Shown here in pieces: positions 62,222-64,000 of a stretch of DNA of 64,000 bases; position 1 is the stretch's first letter; the number at the start of each line of letters is the position of its first letter. This DNA is from Oscillospiraceae bacterium (GTDB lineage: Bacteria > Bacillota > Clostridia > Oscillospirales > CAG-272): the NCBI GenBank assembly GCA_015064385.1, contig SVSI01000003.1, forward strand, positions 62,001 through 126,000, given 5' to 3'. A program made the translations under genes and the position numbers. The notes below the pieces were generated by a model. It did no database searches. It saw nothing but the letters and a program-made list of their open reading frames with translations, and was not told the origin of the DNA.

Positions 62222-62809
62222 ATGTATCAGATAAAAGAAGAAAAAAAGGCACTTCGCGAGGAGTACTCCAAAAAGCGAAGTGAAATGGACTTAGAGCACA
62301 AAAAGTCGCTCGACAAAAAAATAATAGAGCGATTTAAGGCGCTTGCAACGTACAGATACTCTCATACTCTGCTTCTGTACTATCCCATACAGGGAGAGAT
62401 AGACGTTACCGGTCTTATAAACGACGCACTGCGCTCGGGCAAGAGAGTAGCTCTTCCGAGATGCGAGAGCCACGGCTCTGTAATGCACTTTCATTATATA
62501 AATTCGATAGACGATCTCAAAATCGGCAGATTCGGAATAATGGAGCCGCGCGAGGACGCAGAGCTTTTCTCGAAAGATAGTCTCGGTGGTCCTACGGTAG
62601 TGGTAATTCCCGCGCTTTCCTATGACCGCCTTGGGTACCGTCTCGGCTACGGAAGGGGCTTTTACGACAGATATTTCGGGCGTTCGGGAATATCCACCGT
62701 GGGACTCGTTTATTCCGAGTTCCTCACCGATAAGCTTCCGCACGGAAGATTTGATATTGCGGTCGATATCCTCATAACCGAAAAAGAGGTGAAGGTAATT
62801 GGCAAGTAA
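62222..62809 (+). CDS. 5-formyltetrahydrofolate cyclo-ligase
   Basis: A 195-residue enzyme that converts 5-formyl-THF to 5,10-methenyl-THF with ATP, recovering a stored folate. It shows the N-terminal KKALREEYSKKR helix, YYPIQGEIDVTGL, and the C-terminal phosphate-binding DRLGYRLGYGRGFYDRYF. It overlaps the next gene by 11 bases. The ribosome site (GGAG about 13 bases upstream) is weak. Confidence 0.95.
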   Translation: MYQIKEEKKALREEYSKKRSEMDLEHKKSLDKKIIERFKALATYRYSHTLLLYYPIQGEIDVTGLINDALRSGKRVALPRCESHGSVMHFHYINSIDDLKIGRFGIMEPREDAELFSKDSLGGPTVVVIPALSYDRLGYRLGYGRGFYDRYFGRSGISTVGLVYSEFLTDKLPHGRFDIAVDILITEKEVKVIGK

Positions 62810-63722
62810 GTATAGAAGCTCGGGCGTTGCGCCGATACTTATACTTTTCGTTTTTATAATGACCATCGTGGTAAGGGTATTTGACCTGACGTCAGGACCA
62901 AGCGCAAGCGAGATCTTTGCCAGAACGATAGTTTCGCAGATAGTGATATTTGCGCTTCCCGGTCTTTTTTACTGCAGAACGCGTTCGGATAATTATTTTT
63001 CGAACATTCCCATAAGCGCAATGATACCGTCCAGAACGCTATTTCTCATTTATACTCTCATAGTTTTGGTGCTCGGCAGTATGCTCATACAGTTCGTCGT
63101 TTTCGCCATAGGAGGCAGTGAGTACAGCGTATCGACCACGGGACAGGAGCTTTTTGAGATAAGCGAGCAAAGCTCGTTTGTATATATTTTTCTGGCGCTC
63201 GGAGTTGTACCCGCGGTTTGTGAGGAGTTTGTATTCCGCGGAATACTCCTTCACGAATATGCTCCGTACGGAAAATTCTGTGCGATAACGGTATCATCTC
63301 TTGCCTTTGCAATGCTCCATTTCAGCGTGAGCGGATTTCTTTCGTATTTCTTCTGCGGAATGGTGCTCGGTATCTCTTATTACGTTACGCAAAATCTGTT
63401 TATAACGATACTTCTGCACCTTATCAGTAATATGTTCAGTATATACGCCGTTCCTCTTGTATCACAGATGATACTCGGATCGGGCAGTATGTCGCTCTCA
63501 ATATTTATCGTAGTTTCGATATTTCTACTCGCGCTCACATTCTCGCTCAGAGAGGCGGCGATCGTTTACTGGGAGTATGCGGTCGGGGACGCGGTCATGA
63601 AGAAGCCCGCGACGCGTCAAAAGGGCAGAAGTAAGGGGATATACCTCATTACAGAGGTGTTTTTGTCTCCAATGTTTATCGTATGCGTTTTGCTGTTTAT
63701 CATAATGGCAGTTACACTTTAA
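62799..63722 (+). CDS. CPBP family intramembrane metalloprotease
   Basis: A 307-residue polytopic membrane protein of the CPBP/Abi family (type II CAAX prenyl endopeptidase-like). The catalytic motifs are EEFVFRG (EExxxR) and FAMLHFS, with a further HLISN motif. About eight hydrophobic segments are present. The substrate is unknown; relatives act in peptide processing and bacteriocin immunity. The start is TTG 62799 with GAGGTGA upstream, inside the end of the preceding gene. Confidence 0.9.
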   Translation: MASKYRSSGVAPILILFVFIMTIVVRVFDLTSGPSASEIFARTIVSQIVIFALPGLFYCRTRSDNYFSNIPISAMIPSRTLFLIYTLIVLVLGSMLIQFVVFAIGGSEYSVSTTGQELFEISEQSSFVYIFLALGVVPAVCEEFVFRGILLHEYAPYGKFCAITVSSLAFAMLHFSVSGFLSYFFCGMVLGISYYVTQNLFITILLHLISNMFSIYAVPLVSQMILGSGSMSLSIFIVVSIFLLALTFSLREAAIVYWEYAVGDAVMKKPATRQKGRSKGIYLITEVFLSPMFIVCVLLFIIMAVTL

Positions 63723-63738
63723 TGTAAAAAGGAAAATT

Positions 63739-64000
63739 ATGAGTAGCTTCAGAAAGCAGTTTGAGGAGATATTTTCCTCACTCGGACTTGAAAAATATAT
63801 ATCGGATGATAATGTCGAGCGCTTTGAGGCGCTTTATACGATGCTCAATGAGACCAATAAGGTTATGAATCTTACGGCGCTCACCGAGGAAAGGGACGTT
63901 ATAATCGGGCATTTTGCAGACTCGCTCGCTGGTACCGACCTTCTGCCGCAGGGCGCGAGGGTTATCGATGTCGGCTGTGGAGGAGGATTTCCCACTCTGC
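63739..64000 (+). CDS. rsmG: 16S rRNA (guanine527-N7)-methyltransferase RsmG, N-terminal part
   Basis: The window ends inside this gene; 87 codons are visible. They encode the RsmG N-terminal helices (FEALYTMLNETNKVMNLTAL), HFADSLAGTDLL and the SAM-binding motif VIDVGCGGGFP. The product methylates G527 of 16S rRNA. The ribosome site AAAAGGAAAA precedes ATG 63739, 16 bases after the CPBP gene. Confidence 0.95.
   Translation, partial: MSSFRKQFEEIFSSLGLEKYISDDNVERFEALYTMLNETNKVMNLTALTEERDVIIGHFADSLAGTDLLPQGARVIDVGCGGGFPTL

Noticed and set aside
62799..63722. Abortive-infection (phage defence) role for the CPBP protease gene
   Set aside because: The Abi label is a family name; no other defence gene is nearby, and the context is folate and rRNA housekeeping.

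Overview
The window looks like the chromosome of an endospore-forming member of the class Clostridia (Bacillota), probably of the Oscillospirales/Eubacteriales type. The main signs are a spoIIAA-spoIIAB-sigF sporulation operon, SpoIIIE/FtsK, an ECF transporter module followed by truA, a CvpA-ClpE neighbourhood, clostridial domain-of-unknown-function families (DUF5711, DUF6062), strong AAAGGAGG-type ribosome binding sites, sigma-A promoters with 17-base spacers, and a glycogen locus carrying both GlgC and GlgD. No rRNA, tRNA, CRISPR array, transposase or integrase is visible. Genus and species cannot be read from the sequence.

Layout. Bases 1-11,600 run mostly on the minus strand: a SanA/YdcF-SH3-amidase fusion, a hypothetical gene, rpmB, plsY, der, a PDZ-radical SAM gene, rpmF, yceD (DUF177), the spoIIA operon and valS. 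Bases 11,774-27,318 run on the plus strand: ruvCAB, an RlmI-like methyltransferase, ecfA1-ecfA2-ecfT-truA, a DUF5711 membrane protein, cvpA, a ClpE-like unfoldase, a P-type ATPase homologue that has lost its catalytic motifs, and an FKBP/trigger-factor-like lipoprotein. Bases 27,383-32,465 (minus) hold L-serine ammonia-lyase downstream of a 1,288-residue surface protein with FIVAR-like repeats. Bases 32,696-35,713 (plus) hold pcrA/uvrD and a nitroreductase. Bases 35,764-46,240 (minus) are a complete glycogen island: glgB-glgC-glgD-glgA-glgP and a GH13 hydrolase. From 46,559 on (plus) come a transglutaminase/MucBP/InlB-repeat surface protein, a small anchored protein, a UDP-sugar pyrophosphorylase operon with an XRE-cupin regulator and an acyl-CoA synthetase, mltG, uppP, ftsK/spoIIIE, a DJ-1 gene, 5-formyl-THF cyclo-ligase, a CPBP protease and the start of rsmG.

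The genes group by purpose. Translation and membrane housekeeping: rpmB, rpmF, der, plsY, valS, rsmG. Recombination repair: ruvCAB, pcrA. Vitamin uptake: ECF. Envelope building: the amidase fusion, mltG, uppP, CvpA, ftsK. Carbon storage and mobilisation: the glg island. Sporulation: spoIIA, spoIIIE.

The two most unusual items are these. First, the P-type ATPase homologue (23324-26116) keeps an intact 930-codon frame and full-length architecture, but the DKTGT, TGES and GDGxND motifs have all been replaced. Second, a family of intergenic repeats occurs at four loci (upstream of the RlmI-like gene, the pseudo-ATPase, glgP and the DJ-1 gene). At each locus a long hairpin ends a few bases before a near-identical AAAAAGAAAGG ribosome binding site, and one locus contains a 54-base tandem array. 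These are the best candidates in the window for something undescribed.
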